From assembly GCA_964437465.1 (NCBI GenBank), contig CAYTGI010000004.1, positions 21,613 to 85,612 of the forward strand: a DNA stretch of 64,000 nucleotides, in the 5' to 3' direction. The translations under genes were made by a program, and so were the position numbers. The notes under the pieces were generated by a model, which searched no databases, was not told the origin of the DNA, and was given only the letters and a program-made list of their open reading frames with translations. The stretch's first letter is position 1; the number at the start of each line of letters is the position of its first letter. Positions 44,625-53,503 of the stretch are shown piece after piece. This DNA is from JAGQLF01 sp964437465. Its GTDB lineage: Bacteria > Patescibacteriota > Dojkabacteria > J137.

Positions 44625-46190
44625 TCACTTAGCTTTCTCTTTATTTTCGTCTATGAACTTGATAATGTTCTCTGAACTAATAAGCCCAATTTCAGAATTA
44701 TTGTTTCTAACAGAAACCGCATTATTTGTTTCTTCTTTAGGCCCGATTATAAGAATAAATGGAACTTCTTTAATTTCAGCACTTCTAACTTTTGCATCTA
44801 GGCTTCTAGCCGTTAAATCCATTGATGATCTAATTTTATGGTTTAATAGGTGATTATTTATTGAAGTTGTGTATTCAATTTGATTATTTGACTTAGGTAT
44901 ACACACAACTTGAGTAGGTTTAAATCTATACGGAAGTTGGTATTCAAATTCCTCAACTAAGTATGAGTATATTGAAAGAATATCGAAATAAAATCCAATT
45001 TCAGAAACGTTCATTTCTTTATTAGCTTCATCAGTATAACTAATTCTTTCTTCATTAACTTCAGGGATAAAGCTTCTGCATAAAGTCCATTCTTTTCCTA
45101 CTGTGTCTGTAACATTTACTTCCATCTCAGCAACCCCCTTTATTTTATTAGATAAAATTTTATTATGAGAGATAATCCTTTTTTGGAATAGAGATGATAA
45201 TGATTTTACAATTTTATTTTCAAGGTCTTTACATCTGATAACTATATTTATATCCTGTTTAGCTATATAAGATGTAATATCAATAATATTCTCCATAAAA
45301 TCTCCACTCTGAACAATTTCTTTCCCGTTTAACATAAGGATCTTTGTAAGTATTGCTGGAGCCCCAATACCCTTTTTTTCATCATAATGATCAATTTCAG
45401 CTGTAATAACTTTAGGGAATATCTTATAACTTAAATTTTTGTATGAAATGCTTTTATCAATAAGTTTGAATGCATCCTTATAGTTTAGATTACTTGGTAG
45501 AGAGACTGTCTTATTAGAATCCTTATTAAATTTTGATACTATGAAATCTCTAATAGAGTTAATTACTTCAGAACCTTCTTCAGTGAAATAGTTTTCAGAC
45601 TCATGACTAAATATGTAATTCATGTCTTTAGAAAGTTTAATAACGTTTCGTTTGTCCTGCAATTTTACTGATTGAAGATAATCGTTATATTCGACAATAT
45701 TTTGAAAAACAACTCCATGCACTCTAAACATTACAGGTCTTGATGGATCATTATTCCAATGAGTTTCTTCAATTTGAGTAATCTTAACTATCCCAATTTC
45801 ACCAGTTGATTTTAGATGGGGACCTCTGCATAAATCGATAAATTCTTCTCCAAGCTTAAAAAAACTTACCTGATCTTCTGGTATAGATTTGATTACTTCA
45901 ACTTTATACATCTGTCCAATTTGAAGTAGCATATTAATACCGTCGTTTTTAGGCATTACCATTTGTTGAAACTGAAGATCGTCTGCAATTACTTGAGCTA
46001 CATTCTTTTCAATTAACTCTATATCTTCATCATTAAGGGGCCTCTCAAGTTCAAAATCGTAGTAAAAGCCGCTTTTAGTTACAGGACCTAATCCTAGTTT
46101 TACTGTAGGAAAGATACGCTTAACTGCCGCAGCGAGAGCATGCGCTGCAGAATGCTTAGCTACATCAGATGATTTAAAGTTAAATTCCAT
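44625..46190 (-). CDS. ThrRS homologue with editing domain and degenerate synthetase core
   Basis: 521 aa. It lacks the TGS domain and starts directly at the editing domain, whose active-site residues are intact: H13/H17 in HSAAH and C121/H125 in DLCRGPH. The class II core is recognisable only by collinearity: motif 3 region DTVGKEWTLCRSFIPEVNEERISY and the anticodon domain (YRFKPTQVVCIP, DLTARSLDAKVRSAEIKEVPFILIIGPKE). The zinc ligands (CPGH, QDDAHIF), the motif 2 Arg and the GS-ER of motif 3 are absent. Tight placement before infC is where thrS normally lies. It may be a trans-editing protein or divergent paralogue; a separate active thrS would then be needed. Confidence 0.85.
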   Translation of the reverse strand: MEFNFKSSDVAKHSAAHALAAAVKRIFPTVKLGLGPVTKSGFYYDFELERPLNDEDIELIEKNVAQVIADDLQFQQMVMPKNDGINMLLQIGQMYKVEVIKSIPEDQVSFFKLGEEFIDLCRGPHLKSTGEIGIVKITQIEETHWNNDPSRPVMFRVHGVVFQNIVEYNDYLQSVKLQDKRNVIKLSKDMNYIFSHESENYFTEEGSEVINSIRDFIVSKFNKDSNKTVSLPSNLNYKDAFKLIDKSISYKNLSYKIFPKVITAEIDHYDEKKGIGAPAILTKILMLNGKEIVQSGDFMENIIDITSYIAKQDINIVIRCKDLENKIVKSLSSLFQKRIISHNKILSNKIKGVAEMEVNVTDTVGKEWTLCRSFIPEVNEERISYTDEANKEMNVSEIGFYFDILSIYSYLVEEFEYQLPYRFKPTQVVCIPKSNNQIEYTTSINNHLLNHKIRSSMDLTARSLDAKVRSAEIKEVPFILIIGPKEETNNAVSVRNNNSEIGLISSENIIKFIDENKEKAK

Positions 46191-46217
46191 AGTGTTTCAG
46201 TAAGTTTGAATAGTCTA

Positions 46218-46290
46218 TGAGCGGTAAAGGATTTGAACCTTTGGCCTCACGCGAGTCAAGCGTGCGCTCTACCAGCTGAGCTAACCGCTC
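46218..46290 (-). tRNA. tRNA-Val(GAC)
   Basis: Reverse-strand cloverleaf: acceptor GAGCGGT/ACCGCTC, D arm GCTCAGCTGGTAGAGC, anticodon stem CACGC/GCGTG around TTGACTC (anticodon GAC), and T-arm AAAGGTTCAAATCCTTT. Discriminator A; CCA not encoded. Confidence 0.93.
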
Positions 46291-46399
46291 ATAGATCATT
46301 CATGTTTTTAAAGTATTTCTGAGCTCTACTCTTGCTACGCTGAAGCTACGCAAGATAAAGATCTTCTAGAATCGCTATCGCTCTTCAAGAATCCCTTCA

Positions 46400-46417
46400 C
46401 AGCTGAGCTAACCGCTC
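46400..46417 (-). pseudogene. tRNA-Val 5' fragment
   Basis: 18 bp identical to the 5' end of tRNA-Val(GAC) (46273-46290), ending at the same acceptor base, 127 bp upstream of it. The remainder of a tRNA is missing. The intervening 46291-46399 contains short direct repeats (GCTACGC twice at about 46338-46354) and an imperfect CTTGC/GCAAG hairpin. Confidence 0.7.
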
Positions 46418-46422
46418 GTACG

Positions 46423-47031
46423 CTATTCAGATTTATTTTCCATCTCTTTTCTATCACTTATTATATGATCAATAACTCCGTATTCTACGGCTTTATCAGC
46501 AGTCATATAATAATCTCTATCCATATCATCAATTAGTTTATTTCTATCTTGTCCAGTATTTTTTTCTAATAAGTCGGTCAATAACTCTTTTATTCTTAAT
46601 ATTTCTTTAGCACTAATTTCAATATCTGATGCTTGTCCTTGTGCACCTCCTAGAGGTTGATGCATATGGATCACGCTATTAGGTAATGCAAATCGTTTAC
46701 CTTTTGCCCCGCTGGATAGAATGACTGTTCCCATTGAAGCAGCTGTTCCAACAGCAATAGTTACTACATTAGGTTTTATCAAGTTCATTGTATCTACTAT
46801 CGCTAATCCGTCATACACTACTCCTCCTGGAGAGTTTATATACATTAATATATCTTTTTCTGGATTTTCTTTTTCTAGAAATAGCAATTGAGCTACAACT
46901 GCATTAGCTACTCCTGACTCTATTCCGGACCCTAAAAAAATAATTCTATCTTTTAATAATCTAGAATAAATGTCATAGGCTCTCTCGCCTTTTCTTGTTT
47001 CTTCTATAACTGTAGGTACTAAATAACTCAT
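46423..47031 (-). CDS. clpP: ATP-dependent Clp protease proteolytic subunit
   Basis: 202 aa. Catalytic triad: S99 (GTAASMGTV), H124 (IHMHQP) and an Asp in DRDYYM (about 173). YINSPGGVVYDGLAI and the handle helix are canonical. It forms a tetradecameric chamber fed by ClpX or ClpC. Its stop lies 6 bp from a tRNA-Val fragment. Confidence 0.96.
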   Translation of the reverse strand: MSYLVPTVIEETRKGERAYDIYSRLLKDRIIFLGSGIESGVANAVVAQLLFLEKENPEKDILMYINSPGGVVYDGLAIVDTMNLIKPNVVTIAVGTAASMGTVILSSGAKGKRFALPNSVIHMHQPLGGAQGQASDIEISAKEILRIKELLTDLLEKNTGQDRNKLIDDMDRDYYMTADKAVEYGVIDHIISDRKEMENKSE

Positions 47032-47158
47032 ACTGTCTAATTAATCATAATTATTATACTTCATAGCTAAGATTCTGTCTAAAAATAACAAGCGGTTCGA
47101 ACAAATATTTTTAACACAATTTTTGATTGGTAAATAATAATTGAACAATGCTGATTTA

Positions 47159-47689
47159 TTAGAATATTGCTAGGACTTTTAATGTATCATTTTCACTTAC
47201 ATCATTTCTATCTGTCCAACCAGCATTAACTTCGACAACATATTTTGCAGGTTTAGTTGAGGAGTAGGTCTCGTACGACTGTTGTACTTTTGTGTTTTTA
47301 TGTATTGTGACAACATTAAAATCATCATCAAGGAAGATCATATCTAAAGATATAAATGTGTTTCCCATGTGGAATGTTCTTATTGCTTCATCCTCAAATA
47401 CAAAAATCATTCCCTCATCCTCACCCATCTGTTCTACAAACATTAATCCTTTCTGTCTTTTAAGGAGTGTTTTTGCAGTTTCTAACGCAAGAGTGCTTGA
47501 TTCATTGAACTCGGCACTTATTCTAGATGAGTCAGTGACTTCATTATATAAATCATATGTGCTTTTTTCTTCTGCTCTAGTTTCTTGAACTGTAGGGCCT
47601 GTTGGTGTATTTTCATTGTTTACTAAAAGAAACAATATTAATAGAAGGCTGAAAAGCCAAATAACTATAAAAAAATTTTTATTAACCAT
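47159..47689 (-). CDS. Membrane-anchored DUF192 protein
   Basis: 176 aa. One N-terminal helix (about 5-23), then a linker, then DUF192 (about 75-176): QKGLMFVEQMGEDEGMIFVFE, FHMGNTFISLDMIFLDDD, and YVVEVNAGWTDRN. DUF192 domains are found in archaea and bacteria as extracytoplasmic proteins of unknown biochemistry. Start and mutL stop share a base, so it is coupled to mutL. Confidence 0.85.
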   Translation of the reverse strand: MVNKNFFIVIWLFSLLLILFLLVNNENTPTGPTVQETRAEEKSTYDLYNEVTDSSRISAEFNESSTLALETAKTLLKRQKGLMFVEQMGEDEGMIFVFEDEAIRTFHMGNTFISLDMIFLDDDFNVVTIHKNTKVQQSYETYSSTKPAKYVVEVNAGWTDRNDVSENDTLKVLAIF

Positions 47690-49482
47690 TAGATATCTCT
47701 GTTAAAACTATTTTCAATCTTATTTTTAGATAATTTCCACATAATTGGCCTTCCATGAGGGCAGTTATATGAAGTTTCTAGACTTAGTGTATCCTTTATT
47801 ATACTATTCATTTCTTCAAGAGATAATACTTGTCCTGCTCTAATAGAACCATGACAAGCGATTGTAGCTAATCTTAGATATTGATCTTTTGTTAGCTTGT
47901 ATTCTGTCATTATTTCATCAGAAAAATGAATACCCAATTCCTTATCGTCCTTTAAAAAGTCCTCTATCAACCAGTAAAAGTTATTTATTTCGCTTAGTTC
48001 AGGGATTTCAAGTATCTGTATTGAATTATCGCCAAAGTCATCAATCTTAAACCCTAGAGAGTCTAAATCTTCTTTTATATTAATAATCTGTTCTTTCTCA
48101 CTTTTATCTATATTTATAATTTCAGGAATGAGAAGTGGTTTAGTTCTTAAATCATCTAAAGTCGATATTAACTTTTCAAAAAGAATCTTTTCAGCTGCAG
48201 CGTGTTGATCTAGAAAAATCAGTTCACTATTCTGTTCAAAAACTATGTATGTGTTGAAATACTGAGATACGTTTCCGAAGTTATCAACATTAACTTTCTG
48301 TTCATCAGATGAAAAAAATGAATTATTATCTACATTTCTGTTATTTATTTTGTAATCTCTATACAGATTTTTATTGAAGCTCATACCAGCTTTTGGAGAT
48401 GTAACATTTCTTGTAATAACAGATTGAAACTCTACTCTACTTTGCTTCGATACTTTAGATTCATTAACAGGAAAGTCTTTTATAATTTCTCTTGTTCCTT
48501 TCTCAAGATTTTTTGAAATAAAGTTGTAGATTGATGAAAAGATCATTCTCTCATCATCAAACTTAATCTCAAGCTTCCTAGGATGGATATTTACATCAAT
48601 CGACTCAGGATTAACTTCAAGTAAAATAATAAATGAGGGCTTAAGGTCCCTATGCATTTTTCCTTCATAACCTTTAGTGACAGCGCTATTAATAAGGGGG
48701 CTTTTTACAAATCTATTGTTTATATAAACTTGCTGAATTGGTGATCTTTTCCTACCTAACTGAGTGTTTCCAATTATTCCAGTTATGTTGATATTGTTAA
48801 TTTCAGCATTATATATTTCTGAATTATTTACAAAGTCAGAGCCAAAAACCTCAAATATTCTATTTTTCAATTCATCTGTTTTAGTAAACCTATAAATCAG
48901 TTTCCCCTCGTTATATAGTTCGAAATGAATATTCTTAAAGGGTAAGACTTCGTTTATAAATGAGGTGTAAATATGTTTTCTTTCTGTATTTTCAGATTTT
49001 AGAAATTTTTTTCTTGCAGGAATGTTTTTAAAAAGATCGTAAATCTGTATTTTGGTTCCTTTAGTAGCTTTTGGTGATTCTTTAACTTTTAAATTATTAC
49101 CTTCTTTCTCTAATATTATCCCTTTTTCAGAATCAGTCTTTGTATCAATAATGGTCCTTCCAACAACTGAAGAGATACTTGCAAGTGCTTCTCCTCTAAA
49201 ACCTAATGAGCTTATTTTATTTAAATCATCAACAGATTTAATTTTGGAAGTTGCATGTTGGATTAATGACATTTTTGCATCTTCCTCATCCATTCCTATT
49301 CCATCATCTTCTACTTCTATTAGCTCTGATCCACCTCCTTTTATTCTTACTATAATTTTCTGGCTGCCTGCATCAATAGAATTCTCTATTAACTCCTTAA
49401 TTATAGATGCTGGACGCTCAACAACTTCACCAGCTGCAATTTGATTAATCAATTCTTCAGGTAAAACTTTAATTTTAGACAT
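47689..49482 (-). CDS. mutL: DNA mismatch repair protein MutL (endonuclease type)
   Basis: 597 aa. The GHKL ATPase N-terminus has IAAGEVVERPASIIKELIEN, DDGIGMDEEDA and SLGFRGEALASI. The C-terminal domain carries DQHAAAEKILFE (matching DQHA-x2-E-x4-E, about residue 425), ACHGSIRAG and CPHGRP, the metal-dependent nicking site of MutL in bacteria without MutH. MutS is not in the window. Confidence 0.95.
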   Translation of the reverse strand: MSKIKVLPEELINQIAAGEVVERPASIIKELIENSIDAGSQKIIVRIKGGGSELIEVEDDGIGMDEEDAKMSLIQHATSKIKSVDDLNKISSLGFRGEALASISSVVGRTIIDTKTDSEKGIILEKEGNNLKVKESPKATKGTKIQIYDLFKNIPARKKFLKSENTERKHIYTSFINEVLPFKNIHFELYNEGKLIYRFTKTDELKNRIFEVFGSDFVNNSEIYNAEINNINITGIIGNTQLGRKRSPIQQVYINNRFVKSPLINSAVTKGYEGKMHRDLKPSFIILLEVNPESIDVNIHPRKLEIKFDDERMIFSSIYNFISKNLEKGTREIIKDFPVNESKVSKQSRVEFQSVITRNVTSPKAGMSFNKNLYRDYKINNRNVDNNSFFSSDEQKVNVDNFGNVSQYFNTYIVFEQNSELIFLDQHAAAEKILFEKLISTLDDLRTKPLLIPEIINIDKSEKEQIINIKEDLDSLGFKIDDFGDNSIQILEIPELSEINNFYWLIEDFLKDDKELGIHFSDEIMTEYKLTKDQYLRLATIACHGSIRAGQVLSLEEMNSIIKDTLSLETSYNCPHGRPIMWKLSKNKIENSFNRDI

Positions 49483-50044
49483 GTAGGGATAGTTTGTTAC
49501 TTAAAGTTATTTAGTACTTATTATAATACAAGAAAATTCATAAAATAAATGTATCAAATTCGCTAAATTAGGCTTAAAGTGCTTTGCGTATAATGTTACA
49601 AAATAATCGCACAATGTTGTTCAATACCGTATATTTAGTGTTCAAAATATTTTGGCTGAAAATAGCCAGCTAGTAAGAGTTTGAATTTTACATATTACCA
49701 CTGATGATAATTTACCCACAAAAACTGAGCTAAGAGGTAATTTTGTAGAAAGTTTCAAAAGAAGGGTTATCCACATTTATAGGTGCTTATTTATTTACTC
49801 TAGCTGTTGATGATTAATTCGGCTTTCTATCTAAAATAGAATGACATCGAAAATAGAGAGATTGTAATGCTTAAGGTAATTTAAAATAGAATTGCTAGGT
49901 TGAAGGTTTTGGTATTATATCAATTTTGGGTGTACTCTTGTTATCTTGCAAATAGGGACAATAAGCCTTGGTTTAATTATTGTTAATAATGTGTTTGAAG
50001 ATTAAAACGGTGATGAATAAAAAATGAGGCTCTGAGGAGCGATT
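49483..50044. other. 562-bp gene-free AT-rich region with DnaA-box-like sites
   Basis: No ORF or RNA gene is supported here. TTATCCACA at 49767-49775 matches the bacterial DnaA box TTATNCACA, and TTACCCACA at 49712-49720 differs by one base. Tracts of A+T surround them. The flanks are mutL and murB, not dnaA, dnaN or other usual origin neighbours, so an origin role is only a possibility. Confidence 0.35.
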
Positions 50045-51145
50045 TTAGATTACGTTAACTTCAGATTTGAGATTAATCCCAGTTTTTTCTTTAACGTCTT
50101 TTTTCATAGCTTCCATGAAGTCTAAGACTTCTTTTCCATCAGCAGGACCAGTTACTGTTAAGCAAAGTGCATGTTTAGGAGAGGTACCAACATTTCCTTC
50201 TCTTTTACCTCTCCAACCTAGCTCTTCCAGAAGCCATCCAGCTGGGATCTTAACTATTTCCTGATCTTTTAATAGATCTAGTGCTGGATATTGCATCTTA
50301 TCTACGGGATAGTATTGAATATTTGGAAAAACCATTTTTAATTTCTCAAGTTCAATTTTAGTTACAAATGGGTTAACAAAAAAACTACCTAATGTTCCTT
50401 CCTCTTCGACTTGAGGTAACTTGTGTTTTCGGATAGCTATAACAGCATTAAATATATCCTTCAAAGTAATTGTTGTTTTATCTTCTGGTAAAAATTGGCT
50501 TAGTGATTCATATCGGGAGTGGTAAGAAGTTTCTGGAATATATTCACTAGCCTTTTTCATTTTATAAGTCACATTTGTTATTATATATTTGCCATTCTTT
50601 GATGTTTTGAAAACGCTAGATCTATATGCAAACTCACACTCTGGTTCATCGAATATCTCTTTCTCACCAGTCTCTATATTGAGTGCTTCAAGAGATAAGA
50701 ATGTATCTTCTTGAACTTGACCGTAAGCTGCAATATTCTGTACAGGCGCTGCTCCAACAGTTCCTGGGATAAAGGCAAGATTCTCATTACCTGCAAGATT
50801 ATGTTCAACACAATATTCAACAAACTCATGCCAGTTATGCCCTCCTTGAACTTTAAGAGTTACATACTCATCATCTTCATCAATCTTTTCAATTCCTCTA
50901 TGCATTATTTTTAAAACTATTCCTTTAAAATCTCCAGTAAACAAAGTATTGCTACCCTCCCCTATAACTAGAAGCTCAAGAGCTGGATCGTCTTTATAAA
51001 TTTGGACAAAATCATCTAGCACTTCTTCAGATTTTATCTCTATTAAGAAATCAGCTCTTCCTCCTACTCTCATAGTTGAGTGTTTAGATAAAAGCTCATT
51101 TTCTCTATAATCAATAAAATTAAGCTCTTTTAGTAATTTTTTCAT
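50045..51145 (-). CDS. murB: UDP-N-acetylenolpyruvoylglucosamine reductase
   Basis: 366 aa. FAD-binding motif VIGEGSNTLF and NLAFIPGTVGAAPVQNIAAYG, plus the E. coli-type YRSSVFK. The proton-donor Ser lies in GTLGSFFVNP (about 258), and the catalytic Glu near the C-terminus. It reduces the enolpyruvyl group made by MurA; a MurA homologue lies 2.4 kb away. It is longer than the type II (Gram-positive) enzyme. Confidence 0.94.
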   Translation of the reverse strand: MKKLLKELNFIDYRENELLSKHSTMRVGGRADFLIEIKSEEVLDDFVQIYKDDPALELLVIGEGSNTLFTGDFKGIVLKIMHRGIEKIDEDDEYVTLKVQGGHNWHEFVEYCVEHNLAGNENLAFIPGTVGAAPVQNIAAYGQVQEDTFLSLEALNIETGEKEIFDEPECEFAYRSSVFKTSKNGKYIITNVTYKMKKASEYIPETSYHSRYESLSQFLPEDKTTITLKDIFNAVIAIRKHKLPQVEEEGTLGSFFVNPFVTKIELEKLKMVFPNIQYYPVDKMQYPALDLLKDQEIVKIPAGWLLEELGWRGKREGNVGTSPKHALCLTVTGPADGKEVLDFMEAMKKDVKEKTGINLKSEVNVI

Positions 51146-51221
51146 GTTGATGCATTTCTAAAAGTATTAAAACTAAAAGTTGTTTAGACATTTTTATTTT
51201 TAATTAAAGAATTATATCAGT

Positions 51222-51851
51222 TTAAAGAATCTCAAAATTTTCAATTTTTTTTAAATATGGTTTTACAGTTTGATTATCGATTTCACTTGAAGTCATCCAG
51301 CTAAATTGGAAGATTGTGATTTCCATTCTTTTAAAAGACTCTCTAATCTCATCAGCTTTATCATCAATAAAGTTGTATCTTTTCCTTGCTTCTTCAAGTC
51401 TCTCTTCAATTGTTACTACACCGCTTGGAGAAACTCTCATATCTGAGTACGGAGCTATTACATGTTCTAAATCTTTCAAATCTTCCATAGATCTTTTCTC
51501 TAAATTTTTAGCTCCTACCCAAGATAAGTATTCTAAAATGTTATCTTCATTTTTAAGATTTAGGGTTTTGATCATATTGATTGTAGCCTCTTCAGGAGTT
51601 TCTCCGTACTTTTCTCTAGTTTCTTCTTTAATTTTCTCCCACTTTTCTTCCTCTCCGATTGGTGCAAAGTTTTTTGTTCCCTTTAGAATGTTTCCGAGAT
51701 CATGTAGAAGGCATGTTGATACAATGACTTCGGTATTTACTTCTTTAGAGAGAGATTCACAGATTTTAAGAGCTATAGCAGCGACAGTTTTCTGGTGCTC
51801 TCGGATTGAGGGCATTATGTTGAGTTTGTTGTAGATTTGGTTAGGAGTCAT
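51222..51851 (-). CDS. HD-domain phosphohydrolase-like protein
   Basis: 209 aa. An N-terminal His (REHQKTVAAIALKI) and the HD pair (STCLLHDLGNILKG, H50/D51) define an HD domain, with a later Asp likely completing the metal site (YSDMRVS). Such proteins hydrolyse nucleotides or phosphoesters. Substrate unknown. It lies 77 bp upstream of murB in the same orientation. Confidence 0.8.
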   Translation of the reverse strand: MTPNQIYNKLNIMPSIREHQKTVAAIALKICESLSKEVNTEVIVSTCLLHDLGNILKGTKNFAPIGEEEKWEKIKEETREKYGETPEEATINMIKTLNLKNEDNILEYLSWVGAKNLEKRSMEDLKDLEHVIAPYSDMRVSPSGVVTIEERLEEARKRYNFIDDKADEIRESFKRMEITIFQFSWMTSSEIDNQTVKPYLKKIENFEIL

Positions 51852-52013
51852 AGGAGAAATAATAAATTCTAAATCTTTAAATTCTAAAATGGATGAATTT
51901 CAAATTCAAAAGTAAAAAGGCAAAATTAAATTTAAAATACAAAATTTTCGTCACTCTGAACTTGCCTGTCAGCCTTTGGTATGGTTTCAAGGGTCTACAA
52001 AGCTAGAAATTAC

Positions 52014-53387
52014 TTATTTTGCTTCTACTACAAGCTTAACTTCTGTTAAATCAAAGAAACCGTACTTCCCATTTTCTCTTCCAATTCCTGAGATTTTACA
52101 ACCGCCAAATGGGCTTGAAGGGGTTACATAACTAGTATTATTTTGTTGGATCATTCCAGATTCGATCTGTAATGCTACCCTTTTAAATCTATCTTTATCG
52201 CCGGTAAATACATAACCTCCTAATCCATATTTTGTATCATTCGCTAAAAGAATTGCCTCTTTTTCTGTTTTAAAAGTAACAATTGGTAAAACTGGTCCAA
52301 AAACTTCTTCATTCCAAACTTCCATTTCTGGAGTAATGTTTTTCATAAGTATTGGAGAATAAAAATGACCTTTTAAAGTTGAATCGATCTCTTTCTTGTA
52401 AATAATTTCAGCTCCTTTTTCAACTGATTTTTCTACCTGGTTTTTCAAAGCTTCAAGTTGTTTAGATGAAACAAGTGGACCAATATCTGTAGATTCATCA
52501 CTTGCATTTCCAACTTTGACTGAGTTTAGGTAGTTAATAAGTTTTTCAATCATTTCTTCATATTTTGATTCATGTACAATTAATCTTTTTAACCCATCAC
52601 AAATCTGACCGCAATTATCAAATCTATTAGAATATATTGTTTCTAAAACGTCATCAATATCTGTATCCTCGAAAACTATACCAGGGGCTGATCCACCTAA
52701 TTCTAAAAAAGCTTTAATAAATTTATTTGCTGCAATTTGATAAAGTTTGTGACCAGTTGCGCTGCTACCAGTAAAGCAGATCATGTCGATGTCTGAATTT
52801 ACTAGAATATCACCTTCTTCACTACCTCCATATATTTCAGAAAATACACCTTCAGGTAAGTTAGCTTCTGTAAAAATATTCTCAATTAATTGTCCGCAAA
52901 GTGGAACTTCTTCAGAATCTTTAAAAACAACAGTATTTCCTACTACTAAATTTTGTCCAACCATCCATATAAAATTAGAAGCTGGGAAATTCCAAGGTGT
53001 TATTGCGGCCACTACTCCTACAGGTTCTCTATATACTGTATGAATCATTTCTTCATCTTCGTAAACTACCTCTGGATTAAGGTATTCTTCAGCGTTATTT
53101 AAGTACCATTGCATATATTCAATTGCCCCAGAAACGTCATGATGACTTTGTGAAATAGGCATTCCCATTTCTTTCGATATTAACTCTGAAAACTCATTAC
53201 TATATTTTTTAAAACCATCAACAACTTTTTGAAGTTCTTTGATTCTTCCTTTTACACCTAAATCTCTCCAAGTTTTAAGAGCTTTTCTCGCCTCATTAAC
53301 TTTATTTAATATTTCTTCTTTATTGCTAATTTCTACTTGACCGAGTGTCACTCCATTTGAAGGATTAGTTGAAGTTATTTTTTTCAT
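52014..53387 (-). CDS. NAD(P)-dependent aldehyde dehydrogenase (succinate-semialdehyde type)
   Basis: 457 aa. Motifs: ITPWNFPASNFIWM, CFTGSSATGHKLYQIA, catalytic Glu in FLELGGSAPGIVFED, and catalytic Cys in NCGQICDGLKRLI (near 250; the first Cys is the nucleophile position). The C-terminal SSPFGGCKISGIGRENGKYG is standard. It is closest in feel to short gabD/sad-type enzymes that oxidise succinate semialdehyde or other small aldehydes. Such catabolic enzymes are uncommon in CPR genomes, so horizontal acquisition is possible. Confidence 0.9.
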   Translation of the reverse strand: MKKITSTNPSNGVTLGQVEISNKEEILNKVNEARKALKTWRDLGVKGRIKELQKVVDGFKKYSNEFSELISKEMGMPISQSHHDVSGAIEYMQWYLNNAEEYLNPEVVYEDEEMIHTVYREPVGVVAAITPWNFPASNFIWMVGQNLVVGNTVVFKDSEEVPLCGQLIENIFTEANLPEGVFSEIYGGSEEGDILVNSDIDMICFTGSSATGHKLYQIAANKFIKAFLELGGSAPGIVFEDTDIDDVLETIYSNRFDNCGQICDGLKRLIVHESKYEEMIEKLINYLNSVKVGNASDESTDIGPLVSSKQLEALKNQVEKSVEKGAEIIYKKEIDSTLKGHFYSPILMKNITPEMEVWNEEVFGPVLPIVTFKTEKEAILLANDTKYGLGGYVFTGDKDRFKRVALQIESGMIQQNNTSYVTPSSPFGGCKISGIGRENGKYGFFDLTEVKLVVEAK

Positions 53388-53503
53388 GGTTTTTGTTTAA
53401 TTACAACATTATCTCATACTTTTTATACAAGTAATGTCATGGTGAGGCACTCGAACTATAATCGCGTCCTAATCATCTAATTACTAATTAACTAATCCCT
53501 AAT

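Noticed and set aside
49483..50044. RNase P RNA, tmRNA, SRP RNA or 6S RNA in this and the other long intergenic gaps
   Set aside because: I looked for their conserved cores and saw none; only the tRNAs are supported.
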